This document shows positions 54,156-63,978 of a DNA stretch of 64,000 nucleotides, piece after piece; the first letter of the stretch is position 1; each line of letters opens with the position of its first letter. The notes below the pieces were generated by a model. The model saw only the letters and a program-made list of their open reading frames with translations. It searched no databases and was not told where the DNA came from. This stretch comes from Ulvibacter sp. MAR_2010_11. GTDB lineage: Bacteria > Bacteroidota > Bacteroidia > Flavobacteriales > Flavobacteriaceae. The stretch covers positions 1,111,501 to 1,175,500 of the forward strand of contig NZ_PHTY01000001.1 in assembly GCF_002813135.1 (NCBI RefSeq). The letters are read 5' to 3'. The translations under genes and the position numbers were made by a program.

Positions 54156-54179
54156 TTAAAATAACAAATCCCAAAGCTC

Positions 54180-54201
54180 AAATTCCAACTTATTGGAATT
54201 T
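54180..54201. repeat. Inverted repeat between accB and accC
   Basis: AAATTCCAA-ctta-TTGGAATTT, perfect 9-bp arms with a 4-base loop in the 76-bp gap. There is no strong T-run after it, so an mRNA hairpin is more likely than a terminator. Confidence 0.45.
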
Positions 54202-54231
54202 GGTGTTTAACGATTGATATTTCAGAAAAAT

Positions 54232-55584
54232 ATGTTTAAAAAGATACTAATAGCCAATAGGGGAGAAATTGCACTTCGAATTATCCGAACGTGCAAAGAA
54301 ATGGGTATAAAGACCGTTGCTGTTTATTCGAAAGCAGACGAAGAAAGTCTTCATGTTCGTTTCGCAGATGAAGCGGTGTGTATAGGTCCTCCGCCCAGTA
54401 GTGAAAGCTATTTAAAAATTTCAAATATTATTGCAGCTGCCGAAATTACCAACGCAGATGCGATACATCCCGGATATGGTTTTTTGGCTGAAAATGCCAA
54501 GTTTTCAAAAATATGTGAGGAACACAATATTAAATTTATTGGCGCATCTCCCGAAATGATTGATAGAATGGGGGATAAGGCCTCGGCCAAATCGACCATG
54601 ATCGCAGCGGGAGTTCCATGTGTGCCCGGAAGTGAAGGGATTATTCCCGATTTTGAAACCTGTAAAAAACTCGCCAAAGAAACCGGCTACCCTGTTATGC
54701 TTAAAGCAAGCGCTGGAGGTGGAGGAAAGGGAATGCGTGCCGTTTGGAAAGAGGAAAAATTGCAGGACGCATGGGAATCTGCCCGTCAGGAAAGTAAGGC
54801 TGCATTTGGAAATGACGATATGTACATGGAAAAACTCATCGAGGAACCACGACATATCGAAATTCAGGTAGTTGGAGACAGCACCGGAAAAGCTTGTCAT
54901 TTAAGTGAACGGGATTGTTCTATTCAACGACGTCACCAAAAACTTACCGAGGAAACCCCTAGTCCGTTTATGACGAAAAAACTCAGAAACGACATGGGAA
55001 TGGCGGCTGTAAAAGCAGCTGAATATATAAAATACGAAGGCGCAGGGACGGTAGAATTTCTCGTGGACAAGCACCGTAACTTCTTTTTTATGGAAATGAA
55101 TACGCGTATCCAGGTGGAGCACCCTATTACCGAGCAGGTGATCGATTTCGACTTAATTCGTGAGCAAATATTGGTGGCAGCGGGAGTACCTATTTCGGGA
55201 AAGCACTACACACCTAACCTTCACTCCATAGAATGTAGAATCAATGCCGAAGACCCTTATAACGACTTCAGGCCTTGTCCGGGAAAAATCACTGTTTTAC
55301 ACGCTCCCGGAGGTCATGGTGTGCGCTTAGACACCCATGTGTACGCCGGATATGTAATTCCGCCGTATTACGACTCGATGATCGCAAAGCTCATTACAAC
55401 GGCCCAAACGCGTGACGAAGCGATCAATAAAATGAAGAGGGCTTTGGATGAATTCGTTATTGAAGGCGTAAAGACTACCATTCCATTCCACCGCCAGTTG
55501 ATGGATCATCCGGACTATGTCGCCGGGAATTATACCACGGCGTTTATGAATACTTTTAAAATGACCCCCCCGGAAGACGAATAG
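54232..55584 (+). CDS. accC: Acetyl-CoA carboxylase biotin carboxylase subunit
   Basis: A 450-residue ATP-grasp enzyme starting [23 protein letters not shown]. The glycine loop [10 protein letters not shown], the metal/ATP residues in [14 protein letters not shown] and the [14 protein letters not shown] block are all present. Carboxylates the biotin of AccB. The frame opens at 54214 but the ATG at 54232 gives the universal N-terminus. A terminator follows. Confidence 0.96.
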   Translation: MFKKILIANRGEIALRIIRTCKEMGIKTVAVYSKADEESLHVRFADEAVCIGPPPSSESYLKISNIIAAAEITNADAIHPGYGFLAENAKFSKICEEHNIKFIGASPEMIDRMGDKASAKSTMIAAGVPCVPGSEGIIPDFETCKKLAKETGYPVMLKASAGGGGKGMRAVWKEEKLQDAWESARQESKAAFGNDDMYMEKLIEEPRHIEIQVVGDSTGKACHLSERDCSIQRRHQKLTEETPSPFMTKKLRNDMGMAAVKAAEYIKYEGAGTVEFLVDKHRNFFFMEMNTRIQVEHPITEQVIDFDLIREQILVAAGVPISGKHYTPNLHSIECRINAEDPYNDFRPCPGKITVLHAPGGHGVRLDTHVYAGYVIPPYYDSMIAKLITTAQTRDEAINKMKRALDEFVIEGVKTTIPFHRQLMDHPDYVAGNYTTAFMNTFKMTPPEDE

Positions 55585-55605
55585 TTTTTCTTGGAAATAC
55601 CAAAT

Positions 55606-55652
55606 AAACACCAGACATCATCAAGATATTTTTGAAGTTCGGTGTTTTTTTG
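55606..55652 (+). terminator. Probable terminator of accC
   Basis: AAACACC (55606-55612) and GGTGTTT (55641-55647) enclose a long loop that may pair further, followed by a T-run. Confidence 0.6.
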
Positions 55653-55682
55653 TGACTTTTACGTAACACCTAACACCTAATC

Positions 55683-56813
55683 ATGAACCTTTCCTATTGG
55701 GAACATAACACCTGGCTTCACAATATTGACTATGCCGTGATTGGAAGTGGAATAGTGGGGCTAAGCTGTGCTTTGTCACTTCGGAAGGAGTTTCCGAAAA
55801 GTAAAATTGTGGTTTTTGAAAAGGGAATGCTTCCCAGCGGAGCCAGTACAAAAAATGCAGGTTTTGCTTGTTTTGGAAGTGTTTCAGAAATTTTGGAGGA
55901 TCTTAAAAGTCATTCCGAAGCGGAAGTAGTTGAATTGGTAAAAAAACGAGTGGCAGGATTAGAACTGCTAAAGAAAACACTTGGAGAGCAACAACTGCAT
56001 TATTTTCAACATGGCGGCTATGAGCTATTTTCGCAAAGTGATGCCCATTTATATGAGAATTGCATCGAAAATATTTCGTACATCAATAATTTGTTAAAAC
56101 CGGTGTTTTTAGACAAAAAAGACGTGTTTTCGATCAAAAATGATTCATTTGGCTTCAAAAATGTTCAAAAACAGCTCATTTTTAATCGGTTTGAGGGGCA
56201 GCTTGATACGGGTCAGATGATGTTAGGGCTTATTAAAAAAGCATCAAAAGAAGACATTTTAGTGCTAAATAGTGCTGAAATCACTTCATTTAGGCCCGAA
56301 AATGAGCAAATTTGGTTAAAAATGAATAATTCCGAAGAATTTTCAGCAAAAAAGGTTTTTATTGCTACCAATGGCTTCGCTAAACAGTTTATGAAAGACG
56401 AAGATGTAACTCCCGCAAGAGCTCAGGTTTTAGTAACAAAGCCCATAAAAGGATTACATTTAAAAGGAACATTCCATTTGGACAAAGGCTATTATTATTT
56501 CAGAAATATTGGCGACAGGGTCCTATTTGGCGGTGGGAGAAACCTCGATTTTAAAACGGAAGAAACTACACAATTAGGCCTTACTGAACTAGTTCAAAAT
56601 AGATTGGAAGCTATACTTGCCACTACAATCTTACCGAATCAACCTTTCGAAATAGAAACGCGATGGTCCGGTATAATGGGTGTTGGCAGACAAAAGAAGC
56701 CCATTGTCAAGAAAGTTGCTCCCAATGTGTATTGTGGTGTACGTCTTGGAGGAATGGGAGTGGCGATAGGAAGTTCGGTTGGGCAGCAATTGGCAAAATT
56801 TGCAACAGAATGA
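55683..56813 (+). CDS. FAD-dependent oxidoreductase (DAO/D-amino acid oxidase-like)
   Basis: A 376-residue protein with an N-terminal FAD-binding motif (YAVIGSGIVGLSCALSLRK, about 18-36), the GASTKNAGFACFGS segment after it, and a C-terminal WSGIMGVGRQKKPIV with GVRLGGMGVAIGSSVG. This is the glycine/D-amino-acid oxidase fold; the substrate is unknown. It is first of three genes joined by ATGA stop/start overlaps (mtgA, GreA-like). Confidence 0.88.
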   Translation: MNLSYWEHNTWLHNIDYAVIGSGIVGLSCALSLRKEFPKSKIVVFEKGMLPSGASTKNAGFACFGSVSEILEDLKSHSEAEVVELVKKRVAGLELLKKTLGEQQLHYFQHGGYELFSQSDAHLYENCIENISYINNLLKPVFLDKKDVFSIKNDSFGFKNVQKQLIFNRFEGQLDTGQMMLGLIKKASKEDILVLNSAEITSFRPENEQIWLKMNNSEEFSAKKVFIATNGFAKQFMKDEDVTPARAQVLVTKPIKGLHLKGTFHLDKGYYYFRNIGDRVLFGGGRNLDFKTEETTQLGLTELVQNRLEAILATTILPNQPFEIETRWSGIMGVGRQKKPIVKKVAPNVYCGVRLGGMGVAIGSSVGQQLAKFATE

Positions 56814-57496
56814 AACGATTTTTCAAATTTACTCTAAAGAGTATCCTATGGTTTATCATAATAAGTCTGACATGGGTATTGTTTTATAAATGGGTTCCTG
56901 TTCCCTATACTCCCTTGATGGCGATTCGTTATTTTTCTTCGGAAGAGAACTATGAGCATAAGCACGATTGGGTTTCTATAGAAGAAATATCGCCCTATTT
57001 GCAATTGGCAGTAATTTGCGCGGAAGACCAAAATTTTACAAAACACAGAGGTTTTGATGTAAAATCGATCGAAAAAGCTTACGAAAACAACAAAAAAGGC
57101 AAAAAAACGAAGGGAGGGAGTTCTATTTCTCAACAGGTAGCTAAAAATGTTTTTTTGTGGCCGGACCGAAATTGGCTTCGTAAAGGATTGGAAACCTGGT
57201 TTACATTTTTAATCGAAACTTTCTGGAGTAAAGAACGAATTATGGAGGTATACCTCAATAGTATTGAAATGGGGAATGGGGTCTTTGGTGCCGAAGCTGC
57301 ATCGCAATATTGGTTTCATAAATCGGCTAAGAATATTTCCAGAGATAATGCTGCGGCACTGGCCGCTATTTTACCCAGTCCTCGTAAATACAGAGCACAA
57401 CCTCGTACTAACTATATTGAAAACAGAAAAAACTGGATTGTGAGGCAAATGCAAAATTATGGTACATTTACTTTGGATGAAAAGAGATCAGAATGA
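56810..57496 (+). CDS. mtgA: Monofunctional biosynthetic peptidoglycan transglycosylase
   Basis: A 228-residue GT51 protein with one N-terminal transmembrane helix (about 8-27) and the family motifs: CAEDQNFTKHRGFD with the catalytic E72, GGSSISQQVAKNVFLWP, KERIMEVYLNSIEMGNGVFG and the last block AALAAILPSP. It polymerises lipid II into glycan strands without a transpeptidase domain. The ATG overlaps the oxidoreductase stop (ATGA), which fixes the start; the frame itself opens further up, inside that gene. Confidence 0.94.
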   Translation: MKRFFKFTLKSILWFIIISLTWVLFYKWVPVPYTPLMAIRYFSSEENYEHKHDWVSIEEISPYLQLAVICAEDQNFTKHRGFDVKSIEKAYENNKKGKKTKGGSSISQQVAKNVFLWPDRNWLRKGLETWFTFLIETFWSKERIMEVYLNSIEMGNGVFGAEAASQYWFHKSAKNISRDNAAALAAILPSPRKYRAQPRTNYIENRKNWIVRQMQNYGTFTLDEKRSE

Positions 57497-57951
57497 TTGT
57501 TAAAGAGTTGAAAACCGCCTTGTTCGAGCAATGCTTCCAAGTAGTGGAGAAGCGACATCAAAAAATAAAGCAAACGATTTCCGATATAGAAGAATCGCTA
57601 CTTGAAGAGACCTCAAGCAGCGCCGGAGACAAACACGAAACAGGACGAGCGATGCTTCAAATTGATCGGGAAAATGCAGGGAGACAATTGCTTGAGGTCG
57701 AAAATTTACAGGCTCTTGTAAAGAAAATCGATATTCGAGCCACTTCAGATTATGCACGCCTTGGAAGTTTAATATACACCAATCAAGGCGCCTATTTTAT
57801 TGGGATATCCATAGGTGCCGTTGCTATAGGAAAAACGACTTATATGTGTGTTGCTTTACACTCGCCCATAGGAAATCAATTGTCGGGAAAGAAAAAAGGG
57901 GATGTATTTTTATTTAACAATTTGGAGTACACTGTAACTCAGGTATCTTAA
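57493..57951 (+). CDS. GreA/GreB C-terminal domain-like protein
   Basis: A 152-residue soluble protein: helical N-terminal half (KTALFEQCFQVVEKRHQKIKQTISDIEESLL) and a C-terminal FKBP-like segment with HSPIGNQLSGKKKGDVFLF, the motif at the end of transcript-cleavage factors GreA/GreB. The N-terminal half is predicted to be helical, but the acidic tip pair of GreA is not clear. Such proteins are often misnamed 3-oxoacyl-ACP synthase in flavobacterial annotations. It overlaps mtgA by 4 bp (ATGA). Confidence 0.8.
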   Translation: MIVKELKTALFEQCFQVVEKRHQKIKQTISDIEESLLEETSSSAGDKHETGRAMLQIDRENAGRQLLEVENLQALVKKIDIRATSDYARLGSLIYTNQGAYFIGISIGAVAIGKTTYMCVALHSPIGNQLSGKKKGDVFLFNNLEYTVTQVS

Positions 57952-57954
57952 TCT

Positions 57955-58000
57955 TAAAAAATACCTGTGAGCCGCCTGGACATAATTAAAAGGTATTTTT
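57955..58000. terminator. Bidirectional terminator between the GreA-like and DUF2071 genes
   Basis: AAAAATACCT (57956-57965) and AGGTATTTTT (57991-58000) are perfect arms around a 25-base loop. The right arm overlaps the last codons of the DUF2071 gene. Confidence 0.75.
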
Positions 58001-58693
58001 GGGTTCTACTGTAATTGGAGAGCCTTCTGCAAGATAAATTGAAACAGGTTGATGCTTACTTAAAAATTCAAACGCGATTCCATAATTGGCAGTAAAGTCG
58101 ATATGTGAAGAGAAATCCATCACCTTGTAATGTAACCAGCGCGGATGCGTCACTTCGTATTCGTTTGTTTTATTTTCGGAAACTTTCGCATAGCCCCAAT
58201 AATGCTCTGTGATAAATTCTGCCTCCGTGTTTTCGTGAATTTCGAGAGGGTCTTTTTCAGTAGCAACCCTTATAAATTGCCATCCTCCGTCCAATCGCCA
58301 TCTATACGCAATTTCCAACGCTGTTGGAAGCTCCTTCCATTCATGTTTCATGGGAAGCGTTCGATAATTCTCTTTGTAGATTAAATTGGCGATAAAAGTA
58401 ATCGCCGGTTTGGGAACTATTTCTTTGATGAAAACTACTCCACGCCGCCAGGAATCCCCAACTTTTCGTTTTACATAAAATCGAAGGTTTACTTCTTCAA
58501 AGGTAGTATGGTAGGGAATTTTAACTCCCAATATTTTTGTGTTCACAAACATAAAACCCACCACGCTCACATAACACTTTTCATTCCATAGGTCAAGTTC
58601 GGTGCCGAATGGCACATATTCCTTTAAAACGGAAGGATTGACTTCGTAATTAACTAAGATTAGTTTTCGCCATTCTGCATTTAGAAAAGACAT
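57986..58693 (-). CDS. DUF2071 domain protein (YqjF-like)
   Basis: A 235-residue protein matching DUF2071: MSFLNAEWRKLILVNYEVNPSVLKEYVPFGTELDLW at the N-terminus, then FEEVNLRFYVKRKVG. Function unknown; the family is acetoacetate-decarboxylase-like in fold. It is the last gene of an apparent ABC-NTF2-DUF2071 transcript, 9 bp after the NTF2-like gene. Confidence 0.85.
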   Translation of the reverse strand: MSFLNAEWRKLILVNYEVNPSVLKEYVPFGTELDLWNEKCYVSVVGFMFVNTKILGVKIPYHTTFEEVNLRFYVKRKVGDSWRRGVVFIKEIVPKPAITFIANLIYKENYRTLPMKHEWKELPTALEIAYRWRLDGGWQFIRVATEKDPLEIHENTEAEFITEHYWGYAKVSENKTNEYEVTHPRWLHYKVMDFSSHIDFTANYGIAFEFLSKHQPVSIYLAEGSPITVEPKNTF

Positions 58694-58702
58694 CCTTTGT
58701 GG

Positions 58703-59227
58703 CTAGTGTTTGGGAAGATAAACAGAAGGAATAGGATCCTCCTTGGTTTCCTGTTTCCAGTAAATATTGATGACCCACCATCGGTTGCCGTCGTATAAAA
58801 GCTGAATGCTGTTAATGCCGCGCATAAAGGGTTGCGCGTCCTTTTCAGTGTGAAACGCTTCGTAGGTGCTGAAAACTTGAGTGATATTTCCGAATGTATG
58901 TGTATTCCGGTGAATTTCCTTTTCAAAAAAACCATTTTCTATAAGCCAGGTACCACTACTTTTTATATAGTCATCGGGAGACATATAGCGCACTCCATAC
59001 GAACCATCTGCAGCCTTTCCCGTGGGAATTAACTTGGCGTCAGGCTTAAACAGATACCTAAAAAGCTCCCAATTTCGCGCTTCCCCTTTCTCGCCCGAAA
59101 TTACATCGTAAAGAGTAGCTAATGTGCTGTCCAAGGTCTCTACCTTGTCTGAATAGTCTTCTGAAGTGTTTTGTGCCGGCAATTGAATTATACACAACAG
59201 TGCAACAAGTAAAATTATTTTTTTCAT
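58703..59227 (-). CDS. Secreted NTF2-like (SnoaL-fold) protein
   Basis: A 174-residue protein with a signal peptide (about 1-18, ending QLPAQ) and a domain resembling nuclear transport factor 2/SnoaL: WELFRYLFKPDAKLIP, then FEKEIHRNTHTFGNITQVFSTYEA and SIQLLYDGNRWWVINIYWK. NTF2-like folds bind small hydrophobic ligands or act as scaffolds; the role is unknown. It overlaps the ABC ATPase gene by 4 bp. Confidence 0.8.
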   Translation of the reverse strand: MKKIILLVALLCIIQLPAQNTSEDYSDKVETLDSTLATLYDVISGEKGEARNWELFRYLFKPDAKLIPTGKAADGSYGVRYMSPDDYIKSSGTWLIENGFFEKEIHRNTHTFGNITQVFSTYEAFHTEKDAQPFMRGINSIQLLYDGNRWWVINIYWKQETKEDPIPSVYLPKH

Positions 59228-60165
59228 TTTTTCTGTAGTTGAATTACACTTCCCCGTAGTAAATGCTCATGATGTTCAAAAAAGACTGAAGTTTCATTAT
59301 ACCTTCCTTCAATTAAAAAATACGAACCCTTAAAATACGAATTTTTCACGGTAATCTGAAGTTTTGTTTTGGCAATCGAAACTTTCAATTGATGAGGAAA
59401 TAATAGTAATTCTTTGGAAGATTCTACATTTAACAATCGAGCCGGCAACACGGTTATTTCATCAAAAAATCCGGCCTGATAGGGAGTGGAGACATTTTTA
59501 TAGACATACTCCGGCGTACCGAACGCATCGACAGTTCCATCTTTCAGAATTAGAAGGTAATCTGAAAACGCAAGTGCCTCATCACTGTCGTGAGTTGCCG
59601 TTATACAGCTAATTTCATTCTCCTTTAAATAATTGTACAAATTTCGTCGCAATTTGTTCTTTCGAAAAGTATCGATATTACTAAAGGGCTCATCCAGCAA
59701 CAGCAACTCCGGCTTGTTCGCCAGGGCCTTTGCCAATGCCACACGTTGTTTCTGCCCGCCGCTGAGGTTTTTCACCTTGGTTTCGGCAAATTCCTGTAAA
59801 TCTACCACCTTCAGCAATTCAGAAATACGCGCTGAATCCTTTTCCATATCGAACCGCGAAAGATGTGTTCCAATGTTTTCAGAAACCGTGGTATAGGGCA
59901 TTACATTATATTCCTGCGCCACCAATTTTATAAAAGACTCACCCGGGATGAGGTTATGAGTAGGACCCAAAAGCTTCTTATCTTTCCAGGAAAGAATTCC
60001 GTGTTCCAAATGTAAGAGTCCGTAAATAATATGAAGTAAGCTAGATTTTCCGCAGCCACTTTCACCCAGGACCGCCAAATGTTCTCCTTTTTCAAGTTGA
60101 AAAGAAATGTCTTTTAGGATTTCCTTTTCCGAATACGCAAACGATTGTATTGAGACTGAAAGCAT
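59224..60165 (-). CDS. ABC transporter ATP-binding protein, PotA/CysA-like
   Basis: A 313-residue ATPase. Walker A is GESGCGKSS (34-42), signature LSGGQKQRVALA (about 130-142), Walker B LLLLDEPFSNID, and the H-loop in CITATHDSDEA. A C-terminal domain after about 230 is TOBE-like. No permease or substrate-binding gene is adjacent, so the transported substrate is unknown. Start at 60165 is the first in-frame ATG. Confidence 0.9.
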   Translation of the reverse strand: MLSVSIQSFAYSEKEILKDISFQLEKGEHLAVLGESGCGKSSLLHIIYGLLHLEHGILSWKDKKLLGPTHNLIPGESFIKLVAQEYNVMPYTTVSENIGTHLSRFDMEKDSARISELLKVVDLQEFAETKVKNLSGGQKQRVALAKALANKPELLLLDEPFSNIDTFRKNKLRRNLYNYLKENEISCITATHDSDEALAFSDYLLILKDGTVDAFGTPEYVYKNVSTPYQAGFFDEITVLPARLLNVESSKELLLFPHQLKVSIAKTKLQITVKNSYFKGSYFLIEGRYNETSVFFEHHEHLLRGSVIQLQKK

Positions 60166-60180
60166 AGTAAAAACAAAGAA

Positions 60181-60221
60181 GGCTGTCAGGTTTCATTCAA
60201 TTGAATTGATTCCCGACAACC
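60181..60221 (-). terminator. Terminator of the prolyl oligopeptidase gene
   Basis: GGCTGTCAGG (60181-60190) and CCCGACAACC (60212-60221) form an imperfect 10-bp stem; T-rich sequence follows on the minus strand. Confidence 0.7.
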
Positions 60222-60246
60222 TTTTTCGCAGATTTTTAGTTTTTAG

Positions 60247-62409
60247 TTATTCTTTGACGCCTTTGTTAATTTTTTCAGGCAGTACTTCGTACCCCATATT
60301 GTAAAGAGTAAACCCGAAAATATCGGCATATTGTTCGATACTTTTGGTTACGGGAGTTCCTGCGCCGTGACCTGCATCTACTTCAACACGAATAAGCACC
60401 GGATTTGGACCCGATTGTTTTTCCTGAAGTTCGGCAGCGTACTTAAAACTATGTGCCGGTACTACGCGATCGTCATGATCTCCGGTGGTTATCAGAGTTG
60501 CCGGATAAGCCACGCCTGCTTTTACATTGTGTACGGGGGAATATCCTTTAAGATATTCGAACATTTCCTTATTGTCTTCCGCAGTACCATAATCATAGGC
60601 CCATCCTGCTCCCGCAGTAAAGGTGTGATATCGCAACATGTCCATAACTCCAACAGCGGGCAAGGCAACTTTCATTAAATCTGGTCGCTGCGTCATAGCG
60701 GCACCCACTAATAATCCTCCATTGGAACCTCCACGCACTGCAAGATAATCGCTTGAGGTGTATTTGTTTTCAATTAAATATTCGGCAGCAGCAATAAAAT
60801 CGTCAAATACGTTCTGTTTCTGCATTTTGGTACCGGAATCATGCCATTTCTTGCCATATTCTCCTCCTCCGCGAAGATTTGGGACTGCGTAAATTCCGCC
60901 TTGTTCCATCCAAACGGCATTGGTAATACTAAAGCTCGGTGTTAAACTGATGTTGAATCCGCCGTAACCGTATAGAATCGTCGGATTTTTGCCGTCCAAC
61001 TTGAGTCCTTTTTTATGTGTGATAATCATTGGAATTTTAGTTCCGTCTTTAGAATTATAAAAAACCTGCTTGCTTTCATATTCTTCCGGATTAAAATCGA
61101 TAGTTGACTTTCTGAATAATTCCGATTTCCCTGAGGCAATGTTGTATTTATAGATTGTACCCGGAGTTACATAATTTGAAAAGGAATAGTACAATTCTTT
61201 TTCCTCTTTTTTGGCTCCAAATCCGCCCGCACTACCAATTCCGGGAAGTTGTACCTCTCGAATCAACTTTCCGTTATAATCGTATTGCAATACTTTTGAA
61301 ACGGCATCGACCATATATTCAGTAAAGAAATTGCCACCGGCTTTATTGGCACTAAGAACATTTTCAGTTTCAGGAATAAGATCAACCCAGTTTTCGGGGG
61401 TAGGATTTGCAGCATCCACAGTGACAATCTTTTTGTTAGGCGCATTGAGGTTGGTCACCAAATACAGTTTAGAACCAACATTGTCTATTATATTAGTATC
61501 GCTGTCGTTATGATTTAAAACCGTGACAAACTTGCTGTTGGGCTTGGTAAGGTCTTTTATAAATAATTTATTCCCGGAAGTAGAAACACTGGCTGTTACC
61601 ACCAAATATGAGTTATCATCGGTAACATAACCCCCAACATAGCGATGTTTTTCGGCTGGAATTCCACCAAAAATCAGTGCATCTTCCTTCTGCTTTGTAC
61701 CTAATTTGTGATAGTACAGTTTATGCTGATCGGTTTTCGCAGAAAGTTCGCTTCCCTTGGGCTTGTCGTAGCTGGAATAATAGAATCCTTCATTAGCTTT
61801 CCATGAAAGTCCGCTAAATTTCACATCGACGATTGTATCTTCAATTATTTTTTTGGTTTCGGTGTTCATCACCAATACTTTTCTCCAATCGCTTCCGCCG
61901 TCCGATATGCTATATGCTGCAAGTTTTCCGTCTTCAGAAAAACTTAACCCATCCATAGAGATAGTTCCGTCTTCCTTAAAAGTATTAGGGTCTAAAAAGA
62001 TTTCGGCAGTGGCAGGATCTTCCCCTGTTTTATAGCGATATACCGCAAATTGATTTTGCAAGCCGTCGTTTTTATAAAAATAAGTGTAATCTCCTTCCTT
62101 AAAGGGAGGTCCTACTTTTTCGTAATTCCAAAGAGATGATAAGCGTTCTTTTAACTCGTCCCGAAAAGGGATTTTATCAAGATAGCCAAAGGTAACTTCA
62201 TTTTGAGACTTTACCCACGACTCGGTTTCGGCACTTCTATCGTCTTCTAACCAGCGGTACGGATCTTGAACATCGACCCCAAAATAATTGTCTACGGTAT
62301 CTACTTTCTGCGTTTTAGGATAGGTCACAGCAATAGGTTCTTTTTTTAATTCTTCTTTACAAGCCATAAGTGTGAATGCAATAAAGAATGGAATGATAAG
62401 TTTTTTCAT
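60247..62409 (-). CDS. Prolyl oligopeptidase family serine peptidase (S9A), lipoprotein
   Basis: A 720-residue protein with a lipoprotein signal ([16 protein letters not shown], cysteine at 17), a seven-bladed propeller (about 70-430) and an alpha/beta-hydrolase domain with the triad S562 in [10 protein letters not shown]647 in GDHDDRVVP and H681 in DAGHGAG. It cleaves short peptides after proline, here probably in the periplasm. Single gene. Confidence 0.95.
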   Translation of the reverse strand: MKKLIIPFFIAFTLMACKEELKKEPIAVTYPKTQKVDTVDNYFGVDVQDPYRWLEDDRSAETESWVKSQNEVTFGYLDKIPFRDELKERLSSLWNYEKVGPPFKEGDYTYFYKNDGLQNQFAVYRYKTGEDPATAEIFLDPNTFKEDGTISMDGLSFSEDGKLAAYSISDGGSDWRKVLVMNTETKKIIEDTIVDVKFSGLSWKANEGFYYSSYDKPKGSELSAKTDQHKLYYHKLGTKQKEDALIFGGIPAEKHRYVGGYVTDDNSYLVVTASVSTSGNKLFIKDLTKPNSKFVTVLNHNDSDTNIIDNVGSKLYLVTNLNAPNKKIVTVDAANPTPENWVDLIPETENVLSANKAGGNFFTEYMVDAVSKVLQYDYNGKLIREVQLPGIGSAGGFGAKKEEKELYYSFSNYVTPGTIYKYNIASGKSELFRKSTIDFNPEEYESKQVFYNSKDGTKIPMIITHKKGLKLDGKNPTILYGYGGFNISLTPSFSITNAVWMEQGGIYAVPNLRGGGEYGKKWHDSGTKMQKQNVFDDFIAAAEYLIENKYTSSDYLAVRGGSNGGLLVGAAMTQRPDLMKVALPAVGVMDMLRYHTFTAGAGWAYDYGTAEDNKEMFEYLKGYSPVHNVKAGVAYPATLITTGDHDDRVVPAHSFKYAAELQEKQSGPNPVLIRVEVDAGHGAGTPVTKSIEQYADIFGFTLYNMGYEVLPEKINKGVKE

Positions 62410-62505
62410 TTTTCTGAATTGATTAGGAGCCGCAAATGTAGTAAAATCTACTTTCTCAACGGGTTATACTGTTACTAGAACGGCAAGAAAGTAGTATTTG
62501 ATATC

Positions 62506-62883
62506 TCAATACTGAAAAAGAGAACGGTATGCTTTCCAGTACTTGAAAATTAAAATACCGTTTAGCACAGCGATCACGATGGCCACCCATACATCTGAAA
62601 CATCTAAAAAAAGGTGAAACAACAGTATATTTAATGAGAGTGGAGCCAAAACAATAAGTGCAAATGGCACCCATTTTCTGAAGATAAGCAGCAGAGCTAC
62701 ACATATTTCAAAAACGGCAACCGTATAAAAAATATACCCTGAAGCTTTTAAGGTTTCAATAAAATTGGCGCCGGCGGGAGACATTTCAAACAAGAGCATA
62801 AAATCGAAGAACTTATTCAAGCCAAAAAGCAAGAGAATAAGTCCGAGGATAATTCGAAGGATTTTAGTAAAAGTTGAATTCAT
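62506..62883 (-). CDS. DoxX-like membrane protein
   Basis: A 125-residue protein with four transmembrane segments, starting MNSTFTKILRIILGLILLLFGLNKFFDF, the DoxX pattern. The frame opens at 62940 but the ATG at 62883 gives the family N-terminus. Some DoxX proteins act in redox or stress responses; the role here is unknown. It lies 105 bp downstream of asd on the same strand with a terminator between. Confidence 0.85.
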   Translation of the reverse strand: MNSTFTKILRIILGLILLLFGLNKFFDFMLLFEMSPAGANFIETLKASGYIFYTVAVFEICVALLLIFRKWVPFALIVLAPLSLNILLFHLFLDVSDVWVAIVIAVLNGILIFKYWKAYRSLFQY

Positions 62884-62923
62884 AGAGAGGTTGATTAGTG
62901 TTAAACAACTAAATATAATGAAA

Positions 62924-62960
62924 ATAAAAAACCCAGCCACATTAGTTTGCAGCTGAGTTT
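62924..62960 (-). terminator. Terminator of asd
   Basis: On the minus strand AACTCAGC-(14-base loop)-GCTGGGTT is followed by a T-run; one wobble pair. Confidence 0.8.
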
Positions 62961-62988
62961 CGGTATAAGATTCTTAAAGTTTACTTTT

Positions 62989-63978
62989 TTAAACCAATCC
63001 TGTGGCAACAAGGTATTCGGCTATCTGAATGGCATTGGTAGCCGCCCCTTTGCGTAAATTATCACTAACTATCCACATATTTAAAGTGTTGGGCTGGGTT
63101 TCGTCCCTGCGAATACGTCCTACAAAGACATCGTCCTTATCATGGGCATACATGGGCATGGGATAAGTGTTGGTATCGGGGTTGTCTTGTAGCGTAATCC
63201 CGGGAACCGATTGTAAAAGTCTACGCACCTCACTTAAATCGAAATCGTTCAAAAATTCAACATTAACAGCTTCGCTATGTCCGCCGGCAGTGGGAATACG
63301 AACCGCAGTTGCAGTTACCGAAAAAGTACGATCGTCCAATATTTTTTGTGGTTCTCTGGCTAATTTCATCTCTTCTTTGGTATAGCCATTGGCTTCAAAA
63401 ACATCGCAATGGGGTAATGCGTTTTTATGAATAGGATACGGATAGGCCATTTCTCCTTTAATGCCTTTTATTTCATTTTCCAGCTGTTGCACTGCTTTCA
63501 CACCTGTACCGGATACCGATTGATAGGTTGAAACTACCACACGTTTCATTTTGTATTTTTTATGAAGCGGCGCCAAAGCCATTACCATTTGTATAGTTGA
63601 GCAGTTCGGGTTGGCAATAATTTTATCCTGCTTGGTTAAAGCAGCTGCGTTTATTTCTGGGACAACTAATTTTTTGGAAGGGTCCATCCGCCAGGCCGAT
63701 GAATTGTCTATTACTGTTGTGCCGGCTTCAGCAAATTTAGGAGCCCACTCCAGGGAAGTTGCCCCTCCGGCAGAGAAAATGGCAATGTCAGGTCTAGCAG
63801 CAACAGCGTCTTCTAAGCTCACAATTTTGTATGCTTGGCCTTTAAAGGAAAGCTCTTTGCCAACCGATTTTTCAGAAGCAACAGGGATTAATTGAGACAC
63901 AGGGAAGTTCCGTTCTTCCAGCAATTTTAACATGACAGTGCCCACCATTCCGGTTGCACCTATAACAGCTATTTTCAT
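62989..63978 (-). CDS. asd: Aspartate-semialdehyde dehydrogenase
   Basis: A 329-residue NADP enzyme of the lysine/threonine/methionine and cell-wall diaminopimelate pathway. The nucleotide motif GATGMVG is at 7-13 and the catalytic cysteine is in IIANPNCSTIQM (C126); the histidine of PTAGGHSEAV follows in the C-terminal half. Length is normal. The 22 bases to the window end hold no other feature. Confidence 0.96.
   Translation of the reverse strand: MKIAVIGATGMVGTVMLKLLEERNFPVSQLIPVASEKSVGKELSFKGQAYKIVSLEDAVAARPDIAIFSAGGATSLEWAPKFAEAGTTVIDNSSAWRMDPSKKLVVPEINAAALTKQDKIIANPNCSTIQMVMALAPLHKKYKMKRVVVSTYQSVSGTGVKAVQQLENEIKGIKGEMAYPYPIHKNALPHCDVFEANGYTKEEMKLAREPQKILDDRTFSVTATAVRIPTAGGHSEAVNVEFLNDFDLSEVRRLLQSVPGITLQDNPDTNTYPMPMYAHDKDDVFVGRIRRDETQPNTLNMWIVSDNLRKGAATNAIQIAEYLVATGLV

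Noticed and set aside
56663-56809. Upstream extension of mtgA inside the oxidoreductase gene
   Set aside because: The ATGA overlap at 56810-56813 and the transmembrane N-terminus define the start.
62456-62704. 82-codon frame overlapping the DoxX gene
   Set aside because: Shifted reading of the DoxX coding sequence; no independent start signal.
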